Shown one piece after another: positions 45,003 to 53,268 of a stretch of DNA of 64,000 nucleotides (position 1 is its first letter; each line of letters begins with the position of its first letter). The stretch is taken from contig JAEPNB010000003.1 of NCBI GenBank assembly GCA_017643645.1, forward strand, positions 310,001 through 374,000, given 5' to 3'. This DNA is from Balneola sp. Lineage in GTDB: Bacteria > Bacteroidota > Rhodothermia > Balneolales > Balneolaceae. Position numbers and translations under genes: made by a program. The notes below the pieces were generated by a model that saw only the letters and a program-made list of their open reading frames with translations, was not told the origin of the DNA and ran no database searches.

Positions 45003-46493
45003 ATGGACTCATTTATTAAAACAACAATATTAATAGTAGTTACAGCACTTGTTTTACCAAGTTGTGTTTCTATACAAACGAGCCCTGTATCCGGTAATAA
45101 AAGAGCTTATGGTTATTCCTGGGAACAGGAGCTGCAATTAGGAAAAGAAGCTGATTCGGAAATAACAGCACAATATGGTTTGTACGATGATGAAGAACTT
45201 TCAAATTATGTGAGCAAACTTGGAAATGAATTGCTTGAGATCAGCCATTTTAACAGAGAAGACACCCCGGAAGAATATAAAAACACGGATTTTACATTCA
45301 GAGTGCTTGCAAGCCCGGTAGTAAATGCTTTTGCACTACCCGGAGGATACGTTTATGTGACAAGAGGCTTAATGGCTCATTTAGAAAATGAAGCTCAGTT
45401 AATGGTTGTATTGGGGCATGAGATCGGTCATGTAGCTGCAAGACATGCTTCTCAACGCGCTGCAGAACAGCAATTTGGGCAATTAGCTATAATTGGTGGC
45501 GCAGTATTGGGAGAGTCAATTGGATTAGATGGAGGGAATATTCTTCAGTTAAGTAGTCAGACTGCACAATTATTATTTCTAAGCTATAGCAGAGATGACG
45601 AAAGAGAATCTGATCAGCTAGGGGTTGAGTATTCTGCAATGAAAGGATACAAAGCAGCAGAAGGAGGAGAGTTTTTTACTTCCTTGAAAAGAATTTCCGA
45701 GAAATCAGGACAGAGCATCCCTTCGCATTTATCTTCACATCCTGATCCCGGTGAAAGAGAAAAAAATATTCCTGAATTAGCTGCTGAATGGGCTCAAAAA
45801 GGATACGAACAAACTATTGTTGATAATGAAGAATATTTAAACATGATTGACAACATCATGTATGGCCCCAACCCAAGAGAAGGGTTTGAACGGAATGGAA
45901 TATTTTATCATCCGGATCTAAAATTTCAATTCCCGGTACCTGCAGGTTTCAGTGTCATTAATCAGGCTTCAGCGGTTATATTGGTAAATGAAAATCAGGA
46001 TGCTATTGTGCAATTTTCCATTGACAATGAGAATTCAACTCCGGAAGCTTCTGTTAAGGCGTTTTTGAATCAGGAAGGAGTAAACACTACTGAGCAAAGC
46101 TCAACCAACCCGAACGGTTTGAATGGTTATGAAGCCGAAGCTAACCTCCAACAGGAAGACGGAACTTCATTGACCATAGATATTACCGCTCTGAGTTATA
46201 ATGGAAATATTTACAGGTTTCTGAGTTATACTACATCTCAGCAGTTCGGAGAATATGAACAACAATTTGCTGCAGTTCCTGATGGTTTTGACCGACTTAC
46301 TGACTCGTCAATTCTGAATATAAAACCTGTAAGACTGGAACTGGTAAAAACCACTAGATCAGGTTCCTTTTCCAGTTTTCTGCCTTCAAACCTGCCGATG
46401 AATATTGAACCGTTAGACATAGCAATTATTAATCAAGTTCAATTGGACCAGAATATCTCTGCTGGCAGTTGGATAAAAATACCTAAGCAATAA
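45003..46493 (+). CDS. M48-family metalloprotease lipoprotein
   Basis: A 496-residue periplasmic protease related to BepA/YfgC. The signal peptide ends in a lipobox with Cys21 (LPSC). The zinc site is H139-E-I-G-H143 with the third ligand Glu202 in DERESDQLG. NAFALPGGYVYVTRGL upstream of the site is typical. The C-terminal half (about 290-496) is a beta-rich extension, ending in SAGSWIKIPKQ, which recalls the end of a LysM-like unit. The likely role is outer-membrane protein quality control. Its stop is immediately followed by the next start. Confidence 0.9.
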   Translation: MDSFIKTTILIVVTALVLPSCVSIQTSPVSGNKRAYGYSWEQELQLGKEADSEITAQYGLYDDEELSNYVSKLGNELLEISHFNREDTPEEYKNTDFTFRVLASPVVNAFALPGGYVYVTRGLMAHLENEAQLMVVLGHEIGHVAARHASQRAAEQQFGQLAIIGGAVLGESIGLDGGNILQLSSQTAQLLFLSYSRDDERESDQLGVEYSAMKGYKAAEGGEFFTSLKRISEKSGQSIPSHLSSHPDPGEREKNIPELAAEWAQKGYEQTIVDNEEYLNMIDNIMYGPNPREGFERNGIFYHPDLKFQFPVPAGFSVINQASAVILVNENQDAIVQFSIDNENSTPEASVKAFLNQEGVNTTEQSSTNPNGLNGYEAEANLQQEDGTSLTIDITALSYNGNIYRFLSYTTSQQFGEYEQQFAAVPDGFDRLTDSSILNIKPVRLELVKTTRSGSFSSFLPSNLPMNIEPLDIAIINQVQLDQNISAGSWIKIPKQ

Positions 46494-46871
46494 ATGAGAA
46501 AACAATATCATATTCGAGAAGTTAATGGCGATACTCTGGCATGGGACGTGGATAAACTCGTAAAAATTTCAGAACACTATTTGCCGAAAGAAGTGATGAT
46601 CGAGTCGATTGACGATATCGATAAAAATTTTTGGTTTCAGGGTAAAGATGATGTGCCTTCAGTTCGTGAAATAGCAAAACACATTGAATATGCAGAAAAA
46701 ACAAGTTTTAAATATCCTGTTATTCTTTCATCAGATGGGAGGGTAATGGATGGAATGCATCGTATTCTGAAGGCTATAATGAAAGGGAAAGAAACTATCA
46801 AAGTAGTTCAATTTCTGGAAGATCCTGAGCCGGATCACAAGAACAAATCGTTGAAAGAACTTAAGTATTAG
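46494..46871 (+). CDS. ParB/sulfiredoxin-fold small protein
   Basis: A 125-residue cytoplasmic protein whose ATG directly follows the protease stop codon. The segment FKYPVILSSDGRVMDGMHRILKAIMKGKETIKVV matches the ParB/Srx-type phosphate-binding element (strand, DG-x-HR, helix), but there is no helix-turn-helix or partitioning partner. Small stand-alone proteins of this fold are of unknown function; some are nucleotide-dependent. Its 3' end overlaps that of the convergent pdxB gene by 11 nt. Confidence 0.7.
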   Translation: MRKQYHIREVNGDTLAWDVDKLVKISEHYLPKEVMIESIDDIDKNFWFQGKDDVPSVREIAKHIEYAEKTSFKYPVILSSDGRVMDGMHRILKAIMKGKETIKVVQFLEDPEPDHKNKSLKELKY

Positions 46872-47982
46872 CCAGAGGTTTAACACCCAACTTTTTAAGC
46901 ACCTTAAATTCATCCAGCAAAGTTTTATCCAGACTAATGTAGGGATATTCATATCTGTAAGGGCGATCTGTTCTGAGCTTCTGGAATAAAATTGCTTTAT
47001 CCGGTCTAGAACAAATATTTCTGATATCAGCATCATATTCCCTGATAGGATGCAGCCTTAGAATCAGATTTAACAGTGTGTAATTTAAGTCGGAAATAGC
47101 TTGTTCTTTTTTAATGAGCATTGAATCAGCCGGATTGCTTTTAAATCCCAAAACAGACCCAATTTTATCACAAATTATTCCGGAAGCAATAAGTTTTCCC
47201 TGTTCAGAGTGTCCAGCCATATGAGGTGTGGAGATAAAGGCTTTTTTAGCTAACTCAGTATTAAAATCAGGTTCATTTTCCCAAACATCTATAACAACAT
47301 CTTTAACCGATCCTGTTGCTAATGCATCAAGCAGAGCTGATTCATCTATTACACCACCCCGGGCTGCATTTATAATCAACTCGAAAGAACTTGAGTTTAG
47401 TTTATCCTTATCAAGCCAGTGAAATGTTGAATTGGGCTTGCCTTCAGTAAGAGGCACATGAAATGTTAGTATGTCACAATCCAAAATCTCTTGCAAACTA
47501 GCCGAATTAAATTCCTCGTGTGTCAATTCTTTTGGTGGATCATACATTTTGAATGGAATATTAAATTCCTGAAGTTGTTTTTTAACTTCTGATCCTGTCG
47601 CTCCGGCACCAATAACTCCGACGGTATAATCTTCAGGATTCTTGTTCTTTTTAATACTCCACAGAATCAGTACAGTTATTATATATTCACCAACAGTTTT
47701 TGCATTACAGCCTTTTGCATCAAAAACTTTGACTCCATTATTTTGAAAATATTGAGCATCGATATGATCAGAGCCTGAAGAAGCTGTACCAATTGCTTTC
47801 AAAGACTGAGGAATAGAAGGAATAGTAAATTCGTTTAGCTTTGTTACCGTACTCGCAATTAAAGCATCATAGCCATTTAATGATGGAATAGGATCCGAGT
47901 TGTTGTAGGTAGTTAATTCAATTTCATCGGGAAGAAATTGTGATAATTTGTAGATGTTTTGGTCTGCGAGAATTTTTAGCAA
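46861..47982 (-). CDS. pdxB: erythronate-4-phosphate dehydrogenase PdxB
   Basis: A 373-residue D-2-hydroxyacid dehydrogenase-type enzyme of the DXP-dependent vitamin B6 pathway, oxidising 4-phosphoerythronate. Evidence: the TVGVIGAGATGSEV dinucleotide fold, the catalytic Arg in NAARGGVIDE (~206), Glu in VWENEP (~235) and His in TPHMAGHS (~253), plus a PdxB-like start (LKILADQNIYKL) and SGSDHID motif. The start appears to be TTG at 47982, since no ATG precedes the family N-terminus. It overlaps the convergent ParB-like gene by 11 nt. Confidence 0.88.
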   Translation of the reverse strand: MLKILADQNIYKLSQFLPDEIELTTYNNSDPIPSLNGYDALIASTVTKLNEFTIPSIPQSLKAIGTASSGSDHIDAQYFQNNGVKVFDAKGCNAKTVGEYIITVLILWSIKKNKNPEDYTVGVIGAGATGSEVKKQLQEFNIPFKMYDPPKELTHEEFNSASLQEILDCDILTFHVPLTEGKPNSTFHWLDKDKLNSSSFELIINAARGGVIDESALLDALATGSVKDVVIDVWENEPDFNTELAKKAFISTPHMAGHSEQGKLIASGIICDKIGSVLGFKSNPADSMLIKKEQAISDLNYTLLNLILRLHPIREYDADIRNICSRPDKAILFQKLRTDRPYRYEYPYISLDKTLLDEFKVLKKLGVKPLANT

Positions 47983-48007
47983 TGTTATAACTATTTAACC
48001 TGAATTC

Positions 48008-48829
48008 TTATTTTATAATTACCGATCCGGGGCATCCGCCGGATGAAGAATCTAAAAAATCACATTCTTCATAATAATACTGAATGTTGGTAAGATGCCA
48101 ATAGCCTAAAAATACAATTATAAATTCAGATTTATATTCATCGGGAAGTTCAGTATTAGAAAATAATGTAAAAGACTGTCCATAATTAGCTTCCGCTCCC
48201 AATCTTTTTTTAACAGGACTCCCCTGAACTACCAAAAATCTTTCACTTGTATGATCAATATAATCCCAGCTTCCCCCCAAAGGATAGTGATGCCATTCAT
48301 TTCCATCCTCAGCTTTTACTTTCTTCACAGAAGGAGGCCAAATGTCCTTAGCAAAAATTTGAAAAACAGCAGAATCCGATCTTGCTATAGTTACGTTTTG
48401 AGAAGTGCCTGTAACTATATATTTGTACTCTGAACTTTCTTTATTGCGAAGAATCACCTTGAAGACATCTTCTCTCAATTGATCATCATAATATGCTTCT
48501 GAAGCCACAATATAACCGGAATTCGTAAACGGATCTGAAAATTGATCTTCTTTTTTTAAATGGTAAAAGCGTCCTGCATCAACATATAAAGTTCCTTCTT
48601 TATAATTCAGATCTTTAAAAGTATCAGCATCATTTCTGTCCGGTAAATATTTAAGTTTACCATCTTTATGAAGTGTTATATCGTCTTTATAGCTGTTTAT
48701 GTTTTCTTCTAATTTCTGGGGATAGGGATGAACTATTGTTTTAAAGCTGCATCCTGTTGAAAATAAGATTCCAAAAAACAAGAGCAGATAAGCTTTTCCG
48801 GAATTGAAGTATGAAAAATCTCTCTTCAT
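48008..48829 (-). CDS. lipoprotein of unknown function
   Basis: A 273-residue predicted lipoprotein: signal peptide with a lipobox ending FSTGC near residue 27. The mature part is beta-rich and holds two closely spaced cysteines near the end (EECDFLDSSSGGCPG), possibly a disulfide. I recognise no family. It lies 25 nt upstream of pdxB on the same strand but probably has its own promoter in the 37-nt divergent spacer shared with deoA. Confidence 0.7.
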   Translation of the reverse strand: MKRDFSYFNSGKAYLLLFFGILFSTGCSFKTIVHPYPQKLEENINSYKDDITLHKDGKLKYLPDRNDADTFKDLNYKEGTLYVDAGRFYHLKKEDQFSDPFTNSGYIVASEAYYDDQLREDVFKVILRNKESSEYKYIVTGTSQNVTIARSDSAVFQIFAKDIWPPSVKKVKAEDGNEWHHYPLGGSWDYIDHTSERFLVVQGSPVKKRLGAEANYGQSFTLFSNTELPDEYKSEFIIVFLGYWHLTNIQYYYEECDFLDSSSGGCPGSVIIK

Positions 48830-48866
48830 ATAGAAGAAATATTAGTTTTTTGGCTATACTTGGGCT

Positions 48867-50210
48867 ATGAATTCAAAGTACAATATTGTTTCCCTAATTC
48901 GCAAAAAACGAGATGGAAAAGTTCTTTCTAAGGATGAGATCCGTTTTTTAATTGACTCTTACACTGCTGATGAAATTCCTGATTATCAGATCAGTTCTTT
49001 TTTGATGGCGGCTTTCCTCAACGGATTGAATGACGAAGAATCTGCTGCATTAACAGAATCTATGCTTCATTCAGGTATAGTTGTGGATCTTTCGCATGTA
49101 TCCGGAAAGAAAGTAGACAAACATTCTACCGGTGGTGTGGGTGATAAACTATCTCTTATACTTGCGCCCATTGTAGCAAGTGCCGGAGTGCCGGTTCCTA
49201 TGATATCAGGCAGAGGACTTGGACATACCGGTGGGACCTTGGATAAATTAGAATCTATTCCCGGTTTTTATGTGGATGTGGATCTGGCACGGTATAAGGA
49301 GATTTTGGAAAAACAGAATCTGGTGCTTGTTGGACAAACCGAGGAAATTGCTCCTGCAGATAAAAGACTTTATGCACTACGTGATGTGACAGCAACTGTA
49401 GAATCCATTCCGTTAATTGCCGGCAGTATTATGAGTAAGAAACTTGCCGAAGGAATTGATGCCTTGGTACTGGATGTGAAATACGGTTCCGGGGCTTTTA
49501 TGAAGACAGAAGAAGATGCCACAAAACTCGCTCAGGCTTTGGTTGGTATTGGAGAGCAATTCGAAAAAGAAACCATCGCGTATCTTACCAATATGAAGCA
49601 GCCTTTGGGTTACAAGATCGGTAATTGGTTTGAAGTGGAAGAATCCATTGATGCTCTGAAAGGTGAAGGCCCCGAAGATATTATGGAGATCTCACATCTG
49701 CTCTCCGGAACTATGATCTATTTAGGTGGAAAAGCAGATTCAGTTGAAAAAGGAATAGAAATCAGTAAACAGCAAGTTGAAAACGGTGAAGCTTTTCAAA
49801 AGTGGCTGGATATTGTGGAAGAGCAGGGTGGAGATATTTCATATATCAACAATCCCGGTAAATACCCGAATGCTGATTATGAGTTTGAATTGAAATCATC
49901 TGAAGATGGATATATCTCTGAGATGGATGCTTTCGAGATCGGAACCGCTTCTGTTGAGCTGGGAGCCGGGCGGAAAGTCAAAGAAGATGACGTGGATCCG
50001 CAAGCAGGAATTGTACTAAAAAAGAAAGTAGGAGATAAAATCACAAAAGGTGAAACAATTTTAGTGGCATATACGAACAAGCCAACCACGATCGAGCCTG
50101 TGACCGCTCAGTTGTATGGAGCAGTAACGATCTCAGATACAAAACCTGAAAAGGAGTTTCTGGTTACAAAAGTAGTTGACAAAAACGGGGTTCGGGATTT
50201 CCGGCTTTAA
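48867..50210 (+). CDS. deoA: thymidine/pyrimidine-nucleoside phosphorylase
   Basis: A 447-residue enzyme that splits thymidine (or other pyrimidine nucleosides) with phosphate. The signature segment SGRGLGHTGGTLDKLESIPGF, the phosphate site KVDKHSTGGVGDKLSL near residue 82, and SIPLIAGSIMSKKLAEGIDALVLDVKYGSGAFM are all present, as is the C-terminal PYNP_C domain. The order of domains and length fit the family. It allows pyrimidine salvage or use of extracellular DNA as carbon. Confidence 0.94.
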   Translation: MNSKYNIVSLIRKKRDGKVLSKDEIRFLIDSYTADEIPDYQISSFLMAAFLNGLNDEESAALTESMLHSGIVVDLSHVSGKKVDKHSTGGVGDKLSLILAPIVASAGVPVPMISGRGLGHTGGTLDKLESIPGFYVDVDLARYKEILEKQNLVLVGQTEEIAPADKRLYALRDVTATVESIPLIAGSIMSKKLAEGIDALVLDVKYGSGAFMKTEEDATKLAQALVGIGEQFEKETIAYLTNMKQPLGYKIGNWFEVEESIDALKGEGPEDIMEISHLLSGTMIYLGGKADSVEKGIEISKQQVENGEAFQKWLDIVEEQGGDISYINNPGKYPNADYEFELKSSEDGYISEMDAFEIGTASVELGAGRKVKEDDVDPQAGIVLKKKVGDKITKGETILVAYTNKPTTIEPVTAQLYGAVTISDTKPEKEFLVTKVVDKNGVRDFRL

Positions 50211-50214
50211 AATG

Positions 50215-50243
50215 TTGAATTACACTAATAATCAGTTAATTTG
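50215..50243 (+). promoter_or_regulatory. candidate Bacteroidota-type promoter of the pspA operon
   Basis: TTG (50215-50217) is followed, after 18 nt, by TTAATTTG (50236-50243), matching seven of eight positions of the TAnnTTTG -7 element used by the Bacteroidota primary sigma factor. A good Shine-Dalgarno-like AAGGA (50271-50275) lies 8 nt before the pspA ATG. No -24/-12 sigma-54 element (GG-N10-GC) was seen, unlike the enterobacterial psp operon. Confidence 0.45.
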
Positions 50244-50283
50244 TATCTAATGAACATAGGGCATTAAAAAAAGGAAAAAAATC

Positions 50284-51027
50284 ATGTTTAAAAGATTCAT
50301 ACGTGCATTAAAATCAATGTTTGGTGGGGTAATAAGCTCCATGGAAGACCCAAAATTAATTTTAGAGCAAAACATTCGAGATCTGAACGATCAAATCCCG
50401 CAAATGAATGAAAACATTGCGACGGTTAAAGCAAATTTGATCATGCTTCAGAAGGAGTCAAATCGAAACGAAAAGTTGATCGGTGAACTTACTTCTAAGA
50501 TAAAATCTGCAATTCAGGCAAATCGTGATGACATTGCTGAGGGATATGCACTTCAACTCGAAAAGGCGAAAGAGAATTTTGCACACACAAAAGATCAGTT
50601 AGTTTTTGCTGAAAAAGCTTATGAAAAAGCACTGAAAGTGAAGAAAGTTTTCATGCGTGAAAAAGATCGCAAAATTCAGGAAGCTAAAGAAGCTTTACGC
50701 GCAAGCGAAAGAGCTGAATGGCAATCTAAAATTGCTGATACATTAGAGCAGTTTGAAGTTGGTGGCATGGATCAGACTCATGATGAGATGATCAGTCGAC
50801 TAAACGAAAAAACGGCTAAGAATGAAGCTCGAATGGAGATCGCTTTAGATGGTATTGATACTGAGACTATGGAAATTGAAGCGAATGCTGAAAAGATCCG
50901 TGCTCAATCATTGGTAGAGCAATTCAAGCTTGAAATGGGTGAATCTTCCGGTTCAATCAACATAGATGAAGAACCTGTTGCTGAAGAATCTCCAAAAAAA
51001 TCTGTTGGGAATAAAGAGAAAAACTAA
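50284..51027 (+). CDS. pspA: PspA/IM30 (ESCRT-III superfamily) membrane-remodelling protein
   Basis: A 247-residue, almost wholly alpha-helical protein: MFKRFIRALKSMFGGVISSMEDPKLILEQNIRDLNDQIP is the classical PspA start (amphipathic helix then the hairpin), and long coiled coils follow to about residue 215. A segment EARMEIALDGID at about 180-191, followed by a helix ending KLEMG, is the late ESCRT-III-like helical part. PspA/Vipp1 proteins polymerise on and repair stressed membranes. It is the first of seven close genes on this strand; the next starts 11 nt later. Confidence 0.93.
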   Translation: MFKRFIRALKSMFGGVISSMEDPKLILEQNIRDLNDQIPQMNENIATVKANLIMLQKESNRNEKLIGELTSKIKSAIQANRDDIAEGYALQLEKAKENFAHTKDQLVFAEKAYEKALKVKKVFMREKDRKIQEAKEALRASERAEWQSKIADTLEQFEVGGMDQTHDEMISRLNEKTAKNEARMEIALDGIDTETMEIEANAEKIRAQSLVEQFKLEMGESSGSINIDEEPVAEESPKKSVGNKEKN

Positions 51028-51038
51028 CGGAGACTCTT

Positions 51039-51515
51039 ATGAGTAACAAAAGTGAAGAAGAACGAGAACGCCTGAAACAAGAATACAAGGAGCATTACCG
51101 TCGCATCAAAGAATTAAAAGAGCGCGGTAAAAGGGCTGAACAAAAAGGTAAGATCGCTCAGGCTGTCAACAATATGAATCCGGATAATTTACTGGAATCA
51201 GTTGATGAGTTTCTGGGAAAAGTTCGTGATAAAGTTACTCATGTTGAAGCCAGGCTGGACGTTGCTATGGATAGCATGGATGACGATTCTAAGCTTGAAA
51301 CTGAGATCAAGAATGAACAGCACGAAGCTGAGTTAAAAAAGCAAAGGGCCAAACAAACCTTACAACAGGTTAAGGCTGAAATGGGGATGCTTTATTCCGA
51401 GATCGAAAAAACCGCAGACGAAATAAAAACGGAAAAAACGATCGGGACAAAAAAGGATCAGGTAAAGAATAAAGAAACCGATTCATCACCAGGCAACGAT
51501 ACAGAAAAAGAGTAA
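51039..51515 (+). CDS. short coiled-coil protein resembling the PspA C-terminal part
   Basis: A 158-residue, highly charged helical protein with no membrane segment. Residues ~68-115 carry VEARLDVAMDSMDDDS and end in QVKAEMG. This parallels EARMEIALDGIDTET ... FKLEMG in the PspA encoded just upstream: same spacing pattern of E-A-R, A-(L/M)-D, (I/M)-D and terminal (L/A)EMG. I infer a truncated PspA-like partner lacking the N-terminal hairpin. Its stop overlaps the next start as TAATG. Confidence 0.7.
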   Translation: MSNKSEEERERLKQEYKEHYRRIKELKERGKRAEQKGKIAQAVNNMNPDNLLESVDEFLGKVRDKVTHVEARLDVAMDSMDDDSKLETEIKNEQHEAELKKQRAKQTLQQVKAEMGMLYSEIEKTADEIKTEKTIGTKKDQVKNKETDSSPGNDTEKE

Positions 51516-52402
51516 TGTCAGCAGACGAACTAAACATCAATTATACTCGCGAAGCATTTATGAACCCCATTAACCTGGGAGGATTATTGATCGCTACACT
51601 TACCGCTTTTTTTATCAGCGATTTTGGGGATGCATCCAGCGTTATGCTTACAACCGTGTTTGGTTTGGAGCTGATGTATTTAGGTATCGTTCCTAAATTA
51701 CCACGATTCAGAAAAAAGACAGAGCTGAAAAAGATCAAGGAGCGCCACGCTTCCAGTAATGAAAAAGATCTGTTTCAATCGCTGGATTCGGCAAGCCAGA
51801 AACGCTTTCTGGTGCTTAAACATCTTGCTAAAATGGTGCAGGAAAATTTTGAAAAACTTCCGTACAGTTCCCAAGGATTGCTGGACAACATCGGTAAGAA
51901 GATCGATGAACTGCTGGGAAATTATCTCACACTTCTGGATCTGATAAAACGCTATGAAGTGTATCTGAATACTTCTCTGGAAACAAACCTTAAAGAAGAA
52001 GTAATCCGACAAATAGAAGAAATTAAGACGATTGAATCTGAGAAGCTGAAGCGTACAAAAGCCCGTCGTGTGGCGATTATGCAAAAAAGACTTCAGAAAT
52101 TTAAGATCGCAAAAGAGAAATATTTAGTGTGCGAAACTCATTTGGAAACCATAGAAGATGCAGTCAGATATATCTACGAGCAATCTATGACTATGAGTAA
52201 TCCGGAAGAAATTGGTTTCCAATTAGATAACTTGTTAACCGAAGTGGACGAAACTTCGCAATTGATTGACGACTTAGATCAGGATATCTTACCTGAGTAC
52301 ACCACAGAATGGGAAACTGAACTGGACTTTGATTCTATTTTAGATGAACTTTCTGATGATGTATCAAACGTGTCAAGTACAAAGAAACAAGTTAAAGAAT
52401 AA
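51515..52402 (+). CDS. membrane-anchored coiled-coil protein of the PspA operon
   Basis: A 295-residue protein with two closely spaced hydrophobic segments (about residues 20-35 and 43-57) near the N-terminus, then a long charged helical region (65-230) and an acidic C-terminal tail (about 235-290). No known family is recognised. The layout, a hairpin in the membrane and a cytoplasmic coiled coil, would suit an adaptor linking PspA-type filaments to the membrane, which is inference from context. It overlaps the upstream gene by 1 nt and is 3 nt from the enoyl-CoA hydratase. Confidence 0.72.
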   Translation: MSADELNINYTREAFMNPINLGGLLIATLTAFFISDFGDASSVMLTTVFGLELMYLGIVPKLPRFRKKTELKKIKERHASSNEKDLFQSLDSASQKRFLVLKHLAKMVQENFEKLPYSSQGLLDNIGKKIDELLGNYLTLLDLIKRYEVYLNTSLETNLKEEVIRQIEEIKTIESEKLKRTKARRVAIMQKRLQKFKIAKEKYLVCETHLETIEDAVRYIYEQSMTMSNPEEIGFQLDNLLTEVDETSQLIDDLDQDILPEYTTEWETELDFDSILDELSDDVSNVSSTKKQVKE

Positions 52403-52405
52403 TTC

Positions 52406-53185
52406 ATGAGCTTATCATTTGAAACACTACTTTTGGATGTAGATGAATCTGGAGTGTGTGTACTTACAGTAAACCGTCCCGACAAAATGAACGCGTTAAA
52501 TAATCAGGTTTTTGAAGAACTTGACGAAGCGTTAGATCATATCAGAGAAAGCAAAGAAATTAAGGCACTTATAGTAACAGGTGCAGGCGATAAAGCTTTT
52601 GTAGCCGGAGCTGATATAAAAGAATTAAACACTCTGGGAGATTCTGAAGCAAAAAAGAAATCACTTCGCGGGCAAAGAGTTTTTCAGAAACTGGAAGACC
52701 TGACTATTCCTGTGGTTGCAGCTGTAAATGGTTATGCTTTGGGAGGAGGGTGTGAACTCGCGATGGCTTGTCATATTCGTATTGCTTCTGAAAATGCACT
52801 GTTGGGCTTACCTGAAGTCAGCTTGGGATTAATCCCGGGATATGGAGGAACTCAGCGTTTGCCTAAATTAGTTGGAGAAGCTAAAGCTCTTGAATTAACA
52901 CTTTCAGGCAGATTTGCAAAAGCAGAAGAAGCCAAAGAAATTGGATTGGTTAATCAGATAGCAGAAGGGTCAGCTTTAGAGTCAGCCAAGGAAATGGTTA
53001 AAAGTATGCTTAAACAAGGACCACTTGCTTTAAAAAATGCTATCTTGGCAATTAAAGAATCAGGTAATGAGTCAGGGTATAATTCTGAAGCAAATTTATT
53101 TGGAGAATTGTATAACACTGATGATTTTAAAGAAGGTACAAGTGCGTTTCTGGAAAAAAGGAAACCAACTTTTACCGGTAAATAA
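52406..53185 (+). CDS. enoyl-CoA hydratase/isomerase family protein
   Basis: A 259-residue crotonase-superfamily enzyme. The oxyanion-hole segments (AFVAGADIKELN near residue 66 and YALGGGCELAMACH near 111) and both catalytic glutamates (in GGGCELA and in LPEVSLGLIPGYGGTQRLP) are in place, so hydratase activity on enoyl-CoA is likely. The acyl-chain preference is unknown. It lies 3 nt after the membrane coiled-coil gene and 83 nt before the CBS protein, inside the PspA run, where a lipid-metabolism enzyme is an unusual but suggestive guest. Confidence 0.92.
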   Translation: MSLSFETLLLDVDESGVCVLTVNRPDKMNALNNQVFEELDEALDHIRESKEIKALIVTGAGDKAFVAGADIKELNTLGDSEAKKKSLRGQRVFQKLEDLTIPVVAAVNGYALGGGCELAMACHIRIASENALLGLPEVSLGLIPGYGGTQRLPKLVGEAKALELTLSGRFAKAEEAKEIGLVNQIAEGSALESAKEMVKSMLKQGPLALKNAILAIKESGNESGYNSEANLFGELYNTDDFKEGTSAFLEKRKPTFTGK

Positions 53186-53268
53186 GAACTAACATTTCGT
53201 TAATGAAAGACGAACCTCCATCGAGTTTCACATATTGTAAAGAAGTAGAAAAAGGAGCCAAATAAATT

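Noticed and set aside
50211-50283. Sigma-54 promoter for pspA, prompted by rpoN in the same window and by the enterobacterial psp operon
   Set aside because: No GG-N10-GC pair in a TGGCAC/TTGC context was found; a TTG-N18-TTAATTTG promoter is the better candidate.
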